Positions 30,401 to 43,000 of a stretch of 64,000 nt of DNA are shown here, in pieces; positions within the stretch are counted from its first letter, which is position 1; the number at the start of each line of letters is the position of its first letter. Under the pieces are notes generated by a model. That model did no database searches. It saw nothing but the letters and a program-made list of their open reading frames with translations, and was not told where the DNA came from. The translations under genes and the position numbers were made by a program. This DNA comes from Tanytarsus gracilentus. Lineage: Eukaryota > Arthropoda > Insecta > Diptera > Chironomidae. The DNA lies in contig JAXRKN010000042.1 in assembly GCA_038502055.1 (NCBI GenBank), forward strand, positions 248,001 to 312,000, given 5' to 3'.

Positions 30401-33400
30401 AATTTTAATGGAACTTCTGTTTGTGAATCATATGTTTGCAGTCAATTCCTCGACATCATCATTGTTGCTCCCATAAAGTACGCAATTTTTTAAATTAAAT
30501 TTTAATCGCTCTGATCTCCGCCTCTTCTGACAATGTTCACTCATTGTACATGCTTATCGTGAGACTCATAATTAATCTAACTTCTCTCCACCAATGACAA
30601 TTGTGCGGTCATTAATTATCCGCCGATGATAAAAACGATTTCCACATAAAAAGTTACGCATCACTTTATCACCACTAAAAAAAGTTATTTTCTCATCACG
30701 ATGATAATTTTATTATTTTGTGTGATTTCAACATTAGCATCTTCCTCATATTTTCTATCTTTCGAGAAACACTATAATTATTTTTCGCATCGTTTCATCA
30801 GTCAGCAAAGTGAAGAAAAAGAAAAATTTATGAATGTAATTTTTTTGCGTGAGTTTGTTATTGGTAAAGTTGCATTTTTTAAAATTCCATGGTGAATTTA
30901 AATTTATTCAAAGAGCCGTGATAAATTTTGAAATTAAATAAACCGTTAAAAATTTCAATTAAATATTTTAAGTGCACAAAACTCCTGGCTGCACAGGTTT
31001 AGAAATTTCATTAAAAAATTATAAAATTTTGTAGAATTTTTTAATGTGTGTATGAAATGACATGAGGTAGAATTCTATAATTTTCTATAAGTGTGCCACA
31101 AGGGTTAAAAAACAAAGTTCGCTGAGTTCCATAAAGTGCTTCTCACCGTTCATTATGATATTTTTTGTTGCACTCGGAATTTTAGGAATTTCTCTATAAG
31201 TAGGATATAATGATACGTTACCCGTTCATAATAGACACACACGCACACCCAAAAAAAATCTCCCAACATTGTTCGATGCGTCTCTCTTTCTGGCTCCGAA
31301 AAAATAACTAAATTTTTTTCTATTGTTCAACATCAATTGTCATGTAATTCCATGAGAATGTTGAAAGCCAATCTCTCTGCAATTGCATGCATTTATTTTC
31401 ATTTTGTCGAGCTTCTCATTTGTGAGTTTATTGTTGACTCCGGACATTTTCAAATTGAGTGCATTTCAATAGAGTCATTCGATCGCAACCTTTTTTTCAG
31501 CGACGGTGTCAGGTTCGTGGAGCCTCAAATGTGTTTTGTAATAATCGACTAAGCTTTTAGAAATTAATTAATTCGTTGAAAAAACTTTTCCCGAGGGTTT
31601 TTAAGCTAACTTTGATTGTTTTTTAAATTGAGGTTAAATTTTAAATTTCTGGGAATTTTATAGCCATGAAGCTCAATTCATTGTTGCGAAACTCACTTCA
31701 ACTCAACAATTTTTCATATATGCGAGTACTAAATCAGATTACTGATACATTAATACGACATGCATGCACACATATTTCTCCTTCTCTCATTGCGTAATAG
31801 CCACAGCACGTAATTTTAAAGTCGTGATGATGAAGATGTGAAAGATGCCATCGCAATTGCGATTTAACTGTTTTCTTAATCATCATTTTTTTCTCGATTT
31901 CATTTCTGTCAATTGGTCACAACATGGTGGCTCGATTCTAATGCTCATTCGAGTGGAAATCAATTTTGTCCATCTTCAGAATTTCGAAAATATTTAATTT
32001 GTGGGTCATTAAGCAGCAATTGGGAGAAAGTTTAATAATTAAAGAATTTTATTGACTCTGTTGTTAACTACGGTGTGTAATGATTGAATTTAATCGAGAG
32101 CGAATATAAAAATAAACCGTACACTCATCATGATTATGCTTCATAACATTAATTATTCATTTTTTGAATGTTCTTCTCGCTAAGTTGCTCTCGTACCGCC
32201 CCGTTACATCTCTTTGAGATATTATTTCCTTTCACATGCCCGAAAATCGATTCGATTCTTAAATTAATGACCTTGAAATGGATTTTAAACTGATAATAAA
32301 TGAAGCTGCTAACGATTGTGAGTGAGACGTTCAATGAGCTTTTCTTCATTTACTTTTCTCATAAACAACTTTTTTTTGTTAATGGTCTACGCGATTGAAC
32401 CTCGAGCTTTTGTAATATCTCATTTGAGAAAATCTAAAATGATTAAAACTTCATCAAAACATTTAGAAAGGAAATTTTTGAGAGGGTGTGAAACTAATGC
32501 AGTTTTTTAAAAGAATTAATTTAAAAATGTTTCAAGAAGAAAAACGAATTATAAAATTATTAAAAAAATTAATTTTCTTATCATTATTTTTACTTTTCCT
32601 CTAAATTTCCCACACTTGCACACCCTTTGAGATTAATTTTCAATAAATCACTCAAGAGACTTGAAAATTGCCTTTTTATGATTCATTATTGCTAAGGAGC
32701 TCTAAAAACTTTTGCATGATCTCAATTCCTGAGTCTTACTGTGCCATAAAGTCTACACAACTCAGCGCGATGATGAGATTTTAGCAACGACCTTCAATCA
32801 TCATTGTTTTTACAACCTCCACCTTAAAGAGTGTTTTTAATTTGCATCTTATAACACTTTACGTTTCATAAACTGCTTGGAATTAAAATTCGGGCTGAAG
32901 AAGTGGGTTAAGCTTTGAATATAACGTTGAGCCGCGCAAGAAGTTATTTGGCAATGTGCAATGACGAGTTCATGGGAACTCAACTTGGGTCAATAAATTC
33001 GCGGCCAGAAGAAAAACTTTCCATCTATCTTTCTTTAATCTGCGTCTTCCTCATTTTAATGATGATGATAGTTGAGCATAACACCATTAAATTTTTTGGC
33101 CAAAATTTATACAGCTATCGAATTAAGAAAATTTCTTCCTCGCTTGCTCGCAAAAATAGCGTTTAACTGTAAAAAGCGACAAGAATCTTTTTGCTAGTTT
33201 ACGAACAATTCAATTAACGTTTTCCTCAATTCATTTTTTTGGGCGCTTTAGAACATCGTAAAGCGTCATTAAATTGGCAAAATGCGAAACGCAAATTCGT
33301 GAATGAGGTGATGAGAGAAGAACAAGAACGATCAAACGGTTTAATATTGAGGAACTGATAAAGTTCAGATTTTGAACTTTGCGTATACTTTTGAACTTAA

Positions 33401-36400
33401 AAACTAGATTTGAGGAAAAGTTCAAAAATTAAACTTAATATTTTTTAAATCAAATTTTGACATTTAAATAAAAATTTAACTGATTCTCAAAAAAAATATG
33501 GTTATTGATTTTTTAGTGGCCTATTTCAAAAATAATTTTTAAGGTTCAATAAATAAATCAAAATTAAACCCACGAACAGCTAAAAATTTCTAGCTCACAT
33601 TATTAAAAATTCACTCACCTAAAAAATGCAGAAACCGTAAAGAAAGTAACTGCTCTCTAGTTTGTCGTCAACGACGCCCATCAGACTGTCGCTGATTGTA
33701 ATTTCACGTACATCATAATCATGTAGGTGTCACACATTAGCAGCAAATTTCGCAGATAGCAATTAATAATTATTCTCCTCACTCTCCAGCAAATATAAAA
33801 TGAAAAAGTTTACATTTCCATTTTGAAGTGTGTCGTAAAAAAGATTTCAAGAAACCATCAGTCGCTGAGTTGTGTACGGTTAGCGATTTATGATCGCATA
33901 AAAATAGACTTTTTAAGTCTGCGGGATTTCCTTTCGCTCGTCTTTTCCCTTAATTTCATACTCAATTGAAGCGTATCGGTTTTATTTCGAATGACAATGA
34001 CTCATTGCTACATTAATACGCTTGTTTGCTAATTCACAATGTCAACTGATTTGAGGAAGGTAAACTTTAAATTAATTACTTGACAATGAAATGAGTTTCC
34101 ACATCGGCAATTAATGACTCGTGTAGGCTTGATTAATTAATTGGTATTTTTTTATCAGAGTGATGAAGTAAAACTTGAAAGAAATCTTCACCTGAATTTA
34201 TTTTTTTCGATGGGAATTAAAAAGATCAAGCGCCAGATGAGGATTTAAAACTCAGTGGGAGGTGAAAATGATGATTTTGATTTCAATGAAGCGAAGATCA
34301 ATTAATTATGGGTTCAGTCACCGCATGAGTTTAAAATTTGTAGTTTTTAAAAATATCTGAGACAAAATCAGAGGTTGAAAAAATTAAACATTTTTAAAGA
34401 ATTCAATTTCAATTTTTGAATTAAAATTTAAAATTCAAAATCTAAAAATACGTTTAAGCATAAAAAGTGTCTCAACCTGTCACTAATCTCTATTTTTATC
34501 ATCTCTTGTCAAATAATTTGTTAATTATCATCCAAATTTTTTAAAACATTCACTCTCGCTTCATTCACTCTATGAAATGTGACACTTTGATGCATCTAAT
34601 GAAAATAAACAGTTGTCAAACGTTTTTAACTTTTAAAAATGAGGAGAAAATTTATGACGATAAGTGAGAGCTTGATCGTGTTTGTACAAGTTGAGCTAAA
34701 AAAATATGTGAATTAATGAAGTTTTCGCTTCCACATTCTCTGCATTAATTTTAGTGCGATTGCATGTGCATAATGAAGATTCATTGTGCAAGTGTATTAT
34801 GACTTCCCTTTCAAAAAAAAAATAAACAGAGTTGAATGATCGCATAATTTTTAAGTAGTTTCCTGATAGCTGAAAGAAAATTTTAGTGGAAGGAAATTTT
34901 TTAAAAATATCTAAATTCTAAATTCTTAATAGAAATTCCTAATTTTTGATAAGAAATATTTAAATTTCCAATCTTGAAATTTTTTGAAATTTTTTCAACT
35001 TTTTATTGCTTGAAATTTTGAAATTTTAATAAATCCGCACTTTGAAAAATTCATCAAATCTCGCATAGTTTTTAATGCTCATAAAATTTGGAAACCTCCA
35101 TGCCATGTCGTGTAACATGTGAGCGCAATATGCGTGTGTGTTTGTGTGCGAGATCGTTGGCGTGAAAAATTGCAATTTCCTTGCTTTACGATGCGCATCA
35201 AACGCGACCTCAAAGATTTTGTCTCGCTCGTTTTAAAAAAGTTCAAGAGAGTCGATAAAATCACTGATACTTCCTCCATTCTTGTGCTACCATTCGCACT
35301 GATATTAAATTTCATTGAACTTTTTTCTCTTTCCTTTTGTTTTTAACATGCACCGCAACTCGATGAATCATCGCTGCATGAGCGAGAGTGAAAAAAGTAA
35401 CTGAGAGTAGGGAAGTGCATTAACTATTTATAAGGAAAGAAAAAAAAGGGGATTCGTGTGAATTAGGGATGACACATGGCACAACATAAGATGTACATAA
35501 TTTTACCTTCCATGCTCTCGAATGCACGTTTGTTGATTTTATAAAATTGGATTTATGCTGAATGTGATTCACCCTTAGTTTTTCCATGAACCATCTTCTT
35601 TACGTGTTTTGAGTCATCGGAAATTATTCTGCAAAAAACTAGAATTTTTTGAGACGGTAAATCATTTTTTTAAATATTAATTAAATTTATGAAATTTATT
35701 TGGAAATAATTTAACTAAAATAAATTTCCAAATATTTCGAAGAAGACAAAAAATAAAGTTTAATATTCAGAAATTAAATTAGTTTCGAATCCTACACTTA
35801 AAAATTGTACTTGTCAGATATTTAAAGTGGGTTAATTTTTTTTAAAATGCAATGTCCCTCCCTTGGTTCACTTTTTTTGATCGTGTTCATATGAGTGAAT
35901 AAAAAGTTCATTTTCAATATCATTAATCTAAATTAAATTAACTCTCAAGGGGAAAAAAGAAAGTGAATTGAAGCAAAAGTAAATCAAGAATGAGTCCGAA
36001 AAAAAACTGAGTGGAATTTCCTGAAGAATTTTTAAGAGTGAAAAATTACCCTAAACGAATTCGTAGACAGAGGGAAAATTATTAGATGTTTTCAGAAGGT
36101 GAAAATTACCTCAATTTTTTATACTTTTCAAAAATTTCATTAATGGATTAAAAATTTATCCTATAGACATTTTCATGACTTTCAAAATATTTAAAAATTA
36201 CTTCAAAAATTATCTTCATGGTTTGTGGTTGAACACTCTTCAAAGCCAGATTTCCCTCCAACTATCTAAAGTGGTTTTTCATTAGATTTTATAACTTTTA
36301 ACCGCACTCGCGCTCTCTCCGCTGTCGCTCTATAATTAATTTTTTATTGATGTTGTTAAAGACGTTAAAAAGTTATTCAATGAATTTCTTTCTTGTTTAA

Positions 36401-37060
36401 AACACGATGCACAATGACATTAATTTGAAGGCATTACATCAAGATGATGTCTTCGGTTTGATTATGTCACAATGAGATAATTAAAATCTTCAACGCAAAC
36501 ATCTTGAAATCCTTTCCGTTTATTTATAAAAACCTTAGCATTGCATTGCGGTAAAAACGTGATTTCACTTCCAAAAGTGAGAATATTTCTCGAAAGGGGA
36601 GAAAACATGAAAAGACTCGACAATTGTCGTGATGATGTGACATGAGCGAGTCATTGAGAAAGATAAAATGCAAGTTTATGAGACATCAAAAATTGATGCG
36701 CGATGAGGCACACATGTTTGTGTATATAAACAACGAAAAAAGAATGTTTAAACGAAAGATAAAATGCCCTCGAGTTTGTCATGAAAAATTTCCATCTCAT
36801 ATTTTTTTCGCTCTCTTAATCTATAAACAGAATCTCGTCATTTTAATAATAAATAAATCTCGCTAGACGAAGCTGCTGCTTGTTTGGAGAACATGTGTGA
36901 AGTGGAATTTCTTTGAGTTTTCTTTAAATTTAAGATTGCACGTTCTTTCAATAGCTCCGCTCTTTAGATTAATAGTTTGAAAAATGGAAATTAGTGGCAC
37001 TCCTGGCCGACAATGAGGAAATTCCCAAAATTAAAATTAAAAAAATTAAAAAAAAAAAAA

Positions 37061-37095
<35 letters not shown>

Positions 37096-40000
37096 AAAAA
37101 AAAAAAAAGGGGAAAAAAAAAAAAAAAAAAACCCGTTTTGAAAACATAATTCAAGCCGTTCTTGAGGTATGCCGCACACTAAGTTCTTTAGAAAGTAAAA
37201 AAGTAAGATGACTTAAATGGCGTCTCTCTTGAGTTTATGTTTTCGAGTTTGTGGGTTTGTGGCTTTTTGTTTGTTTTGATATTGTACAAGGTAGTGTCTA
37301 GGCACTAGGGGCCGAAAACTGGTTTTGGAGAAATCCAAAATTAATATATAGCGGAGCTATAAAAATTAATTTAACGAATTTTTAAAATTCAAATATTTTT
37401 TTCATTCACTGGAAATCTCTCTGTGTACTGCACAAAAACAACAAAAAGAACTATTTAGAGTTGAATTGAAGAATTCTCCCTTCACATGTGTTCGCGGCGA
37501 ACGTGAAAGTCATTTTTTATGAGTGAAAAATTTGAAATTTAACTCTGGAAAAGTTTTTCTTGTTCATCTCGAAAAAACCACATACATAAATAATTCTCCG
37601 TGATTTAAAAATATCCGCTGCCTTTGTCTGGAGCATTCTCTCACATGCTTTAAAAACAGAATGTTTACAATCGTGAGGCGCTTGCTGGTGATTTTTCAAG
37701 GCTCTCTAAAACGCTATATCTGTCATCTCTATAAACTACTCTCGGTATGGTTCAGTAGTTTGAGCGAAACGAAAAATCATCGATTGAGTACAAATTTTTT
37801 AACCTTTTCATGCCCTACATAGTACACTACAACAACTCACTTGAACCGTGCAGTGATGAATTAATCAAACCTCATCGAGACGCGGAGAGGAAAAAAAATT
37901 ATTCAATTTTGTCTCTTGCTGCGACTCAAGAGCGCTTCTTTTTATTATATTTGAGCTGTTCAATTAAAATTGACTTCCAAGAAGATAAATTTTGCAATTA
38001 CGATTTTCGCGTGAAGTTTTAAATTTATTAGGTTCAAAATTTTGAACTTGGTTCAATAGATCTCACGAGAGAGGTAAAACTTAGCGGAGTGTCTCGCATA
38101 ATTTAAGTCATTGTGTAACGGATGATGTGAGATGAAAGGAAGTGGCTGAAGAATTTTCATTCAAGAAATTCTTTACTATGTAGAGAACCATAAAAGCCGG
38201 CTTCATGGAAACTTGATTCTGCGGAATAAAATAAAATTACAAGCCGGGTTGATAATATGTGCATTAAGTGCACAAGCGACAAAAGTGATGAAGAAGAAGA
38301 AGTCAGCATCGCTACCGGATGCTCTTTCATGATACAACCAAGGGGCATCGATAAAATGCCGGTAGTGTAACGTAATTGTATAAAATTGATCATTCATATA
38401 AACTCTGACTGCCAGTCGCCAGTGAATCTCGTACATTTATAAATAAAAAAATTCTTTGAACTGCATTTCAATTGAGTGCAATTAAATATTGAAATATTCA
38501 TATAGTGTGTCAGTTAAATGCGAACATAAATTGTTGTAAATTAATTTTTTATTTTAATTTTAAGCAAAATTATTTAAGACATTTTTTATACTTCACAAGA
38601 AGTGTAAAATATGGAAAAATTACATTCGTTGAAAGTTTAATTTTATACTTCACAAGTTTTAAAATTTACTTTGGAAATTTTACTACTAAAATTGAAAAAT
38701 GTTACTTAACCCTCAAACTCACCCCAGAATATATATTTAACAAAATATTTTTTTACTCTCGTTAAGCTCTAATTTATGCCTGGAGGCATTTTAAATTGCA
38801 TTTTCACATAAAATTCTTTAAAATATTTCTCCTACAAAAAGAAACTTAAGTGCTAGCGATAATTAACTCAAAAAATATTCGTGCGCATATTTTCAAATAT
38901 TTTAAATTCTCAATATCATCGCCGTTTGGAAAAAAATTGCTGGTCATTATCATTGTTGATTGTGGTCAGTTTGACTTAAAAAATTTCTCTCTCTCATAGG
39001 TTATCAATCATTTTTGCATGTTCGCGCTGTGATAAAAATCAAGAGCGAAATTGCTTTTGAAAAGTAAATGAGGATTTTTTCCCACTCTTAATGAAAGAAA
39101 TTGAAAGCTAAATCGATTAAATCAACAAGTGAGGTATAGAAATGAAAACTTGAAGCTTTAATTGCATAAAAAGCAGACTTCAAAAACCACAAAAAAATAT
39201 CAAAGTAATTTTAAGTGAAAACAAAGTGAAAATTCAACAAATAAAACATGAATTGTATGTCGGTGCAGCAAGAGAAGAAGAGCTATCCGCGTAATCAGAC
39301 GCCAATCGCTGATAAGCACAACACATCTTCACGTGTAGGCCTACGATCATGTCTACGCGGTGGCGTTGAAATTGACGAAGCGGAAAGTAAGCAACTTTTA
39401 CTTAATTTTGCACGGGTTTTGAATAGGTTTAAGCAAGGGGTGGAAAATTAAAATGTTCAAGTTCAAAATTTGAACCTTTATTTTATTTTACAACTTTATA
39501 AAAAATCACATGGATTGAAATTTTTTTATCTTTATTTAAATCAAATTGAATCATCCCTTTTTAATAATCAAAACCACAATGTTCATGAATTAAATTAAAA
39601 ACAATTTTATCCCATTAAATTATTCCAATTTTATCATTGAATCAGACATAAAAAATTTCTTTAATAAAATGGAAATTACGATCATGACAAATTTTTATTA
39701 TTTAAATCAAATTTTTTTCGCTCCCCTTCGAAAGTTCGTTACTGATGTGCGTATGTTTGTATTATCTGAGAGATAAAAAAGATTTTTTAAGAAATTTAAT
39801 CACACATCTCACTGCAATCTGACACCAACATTGAGGATTTTTTTCGGGGCATAATAATATTTGACTTTGTAACCTTATCTCTGAAAAAAAAAACGTTGAA
39901 GGAAGTTGAGTGAAAATAAAAAACTCACTTAAAAGACAAAGAAATCATAAAATGCCGTTTTAAGTGATTCAATTTAGCTCAATTGAGCATTATAAAAGTT

Positions 40001-43000
40001 CATCATGCCCATCATCAGTTAGATGTAAAAAGAATATATTCTTTAGTGATGATTGCAGAATTTATTTTATAACAACATAATTGTCAGCTCGCAAATGTGA
40101 AATGTGTTAACAGCTGTGAGTACGAATATTAGTTGCCATTCCTTCATTGTCACCACAGCGGTAGCGCTTTTTATGAATGTCATGGTGTATAATAATGAGT
40201 CATAGAAAGATAAAAAGGAATGCAGACGAGTGAACGGTTTATTGAACCTGCCGTGAATTTTAAAATAAAACACTGACAGAGAAAAATTGCATAAAATAAT
40301 TAAAAAATTTGGCAGAAGTGCAGTTAGAAAAAAATGTTTTATTGAAACTTTTTAGAAACGTGTCAAATTTATTTTTTCATCAGTGCCTTTATCGACATTG
40401 TATCGCCTCTCAATTAGAAAATGAGACCTAAGGCACATATTTTCAATTAATGTCACAAATGTTAATTAACTTGTTTCTGTCGACAATTAAACTCTCGCCG
40501 GCTTTTAATATTTCTGATACATTGGGGGTATTCATATTGAAACTAAGTCGAATGCCTAATTTGTTACGAGTTTCCATAAAATATTGTGGGTCTTAAATAA
40601 TAATAACATGCCCATTGAAAGAAACTGTTGATTTTAGCTTTTCAGAGCGTCTCCGATAATCCGAGAAAACATAATTTATTGTTAAAATCTTTTTCTATTT
40701 CTGTTTAAAGGAATCTCCGAACGATCATGTCTTTTAAAATTCCATTCCGCTTTGTTTTTGTTTGTCTTAAGCCACCCACAATGAATGATAAATTTATTAA
40801 ATCTAGCTCATCTGTTCAAGAAGAAAAAGAGGAGAATGAAAGAAGAAGAAAAACAGCTCTAATGTCTGTCAATCTGAAACTAGTTCGAAATTATCGAGAA
40901 ATAGTGGCAGCACTCCCACAAATTGAGTTATAATAATTTGTATCATTAGATCAATTTCCAATTCTTCTGAAGACTCATCAAAAAAGAGAAGAAGTCGATT
41001 GTGGAAACTGGTTGAGATGAAACAGAAATTTTAATGAGATTAAAAATGGGGGCGAATCACGAAGATATAAATTTTATATCTTTGATATCTTTGATATCTT
41101 TGATATCTTTTCTATCTTTTATATCCCAAATTTATATCTTTTATATCTTTTTAACATTGGCGAATCAATTCTTTTAAATTAAATAAAAGTTTTAATTAAC
41201 GTTAATTGAGCGACTTTACAAGAAGAAAAAACATCTTTAAATTTAATAAAAATATTTTTAAAAATTTATTATTGATAATATTCATAATTTTGGTGTCATT
41301 CCACCTCATTTTTAGCGTAACCCTACAAAGTTGTGGTAACGCTTATATACTCATCTTTCCGTCCGTCCATCCGTCTGTCCGTCCGTCCGTCTGTTCCATC
41401 GAGATCTCGGCCCCTGGACCAGCTAGAGACTTCTAGTTTTCGCCAGATGGTAGCTCTTGGGGTCTATATTAGCCCATTTTAGAAATTTTTGAGTCATGAC
41501 CATAGGTCGTGCCATGGACAGCCATAACATCCATTTTTCATACTAATTTTCTCTTATATGGCTTCATGTATGTCGTTGAACTCGTCATTGGAGCAGGAAT
41601 CGATTGACATAGATGATTTTTGATGAATGTCCATCATGGACGGCCAGTAGTGCCACGGACAGCCAAAATGTCCATTTTTCAGAACTATGGCTTCATGGGT
41701 ATCGTTAAACTCGTCTTTTGATGCTGAGTAGGATGGAATAGGTCCGAGGTACTTAGGACTTAGGTTCTTAAAGCTTAGGTCAAATATAAGTCGTAAAGTC
41801 AAATTTTCGAATTTTTGTCTACTAAACTTATTTTTAAAGCCATAACTGTTTGTATTAACCAAAATGTAAAGACAAAAAAGCCAATGACATGGAAATTTTG
41901 GCCAATGGTTTGGAAATTTTGGCCAACAGGATAGACATTTTTTACATTCACAAAAATCAGATTCAAGGTAAAAATCTGAATTTTTTCGCATGTTTAAAAC
42001 TGGAGACAAAAATTATAAAATCATTACCCAAATGAAAAGTTAGGAAACAAAATCATATTTTTTATCACTTAAAGACATGGACGAAAAAAGAGACACCATT
42101 CAAATTTTCCTGGATTCGAAAATCAAATCCGTTTTTTTCGGATTGGCCGATTATTCCATTTTTTTTGTGTAACAAACAAAATTTAAGATAATATGTTAGT
42201 AATTTTTTTATTCCCAATGCTAATCCAATTATTAATTGTTGGCCAAAATGTCCATACCATTGGCCAAAATGTCTTGGCTTTTTTGTCATTGGCTTTTTTG
42301 TACACGCGTCGTCCGGATTGACTGACTGATTTTTTTATGCATTCGATTTTCAAATAATGATCTGATTCGATGGGTTACGCGGCAACACCCGCTAGTTTAT
42401 TTTGAAACAGTTTTATTAATCGCGTTAGAAAGAAACTGAGAATAAATTTTATTCAAAAAAATTTTAAAGTATTTTTTTATATCAAGAAACATTTAAAGTT
42501 TGTTAAATTTAATTAAATCTTGATTTAATTTTTGTAAAAAGATATAAAAGATATAAATTTTATATCAATTTTGTATGGAAGATATAAATGATATAAAAGA
42601 GATAAAAGATATAAAAGATATAAATTTATATCTTTTATATCTTTGATATCTGATATAAAATTTATATCGCCGTGCTACGCCCCCCGGATTAAAAAGTCAA
42701 AAAATAATCCGAAATAGTTTTGATGGCTCTGAGAAAAATCCTATCGTGATTTCATATTTTCGAAATTTTTAATTTTCATTAGAAAATAAATTAAAATCTT
42801 CAAGATCGACCAATTATAAATTTCAAATTTTAAACTACCGTTAAAATTAAAATCTTGTTAAGCTTCCACAGTTCTATTCTAAATACAGCAGCAAACTCTC
42901 AAAACTTTCGCTGACTCATGTTCATAAATTGCATCATAATCTAACCGCTTAGAGATGGACAAAGAGAGCTTTACCGACAATCACATTTTCCCATCATTCA

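Larger units (their letters stand above)
27672..39247. other. raskol intron, 11.6 kb, mostly featureless
   Basis: A+T-rich intron with no supported gene. Open frames such as 28498-28692 and 30701-30895 have no recognisable domain. It holds a (GA)n microsatellite at 29273-29294, a small inverted-repeat element at 36951-37360, and copies of the dispersed quasi-palindrome (27841-27859, 33361 and 38033). Confidence 0.5.
41315..42395 (+). mobile_element. Helitron-like insert inside the TIR element
   Basis: The right end has the classical Helitron 3' signature: a GC-rich hairpin (GCGG, loop CAACAC, CCGC at 42379-42392) directly followed by CTAG and then T. GCGTAACCC at 41315-41323 is inverted as GGGTTACGC at 42372-42380. 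A CCGT tetranucleotide array lies near the left end. The true 5' end (expected TC after A) could not be fixed, and no Rep/helicase gene is present. Confidence 0.4.
41047..42687. mobile_element. Non-autonomous TIR transposon (hAT-like) with internal insertions
   Basis: The left end (41047: TGGGGGCG, A-rich spacer, CACG, then GATATAAATTTTATATC at 41063-41079) is mirrored at the right end (GATATAAAATTTATATC near 42653-42669, then CGTG and CGCCCCCCG). ATTAAAAA flanks both ends (41039-41046 and 42688-42695), extended by a G on each side, fitting an 8-9-bp target duplication. Inside each end lie arrays of GATATC/TATATC-type repeats (41063-41150 and 42539-42669). No transposase frame is visible. A TSD this A-rich could occur by chance, but the paired long TIRs make a transposon origin likely. 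Confidence 0.65.

Noticed and set aside
36969..37179. Minus frames of nearly pure phenylalanine
   Set aside because: Translations of the poly(A) tract, not genes.
40727..40933. 68-codon frame with an acidic/basic middle (QEEKEENERRRK)
   Set aside because: No homology recognised, no upstream control elements; low-complexity charged run is common in such introns.
41554..42009. 151-codon minus-strand open frame
   Set aside because: Lies entirely in the mobile element and contains its internal direct and inverted repeats; no transposase motif.
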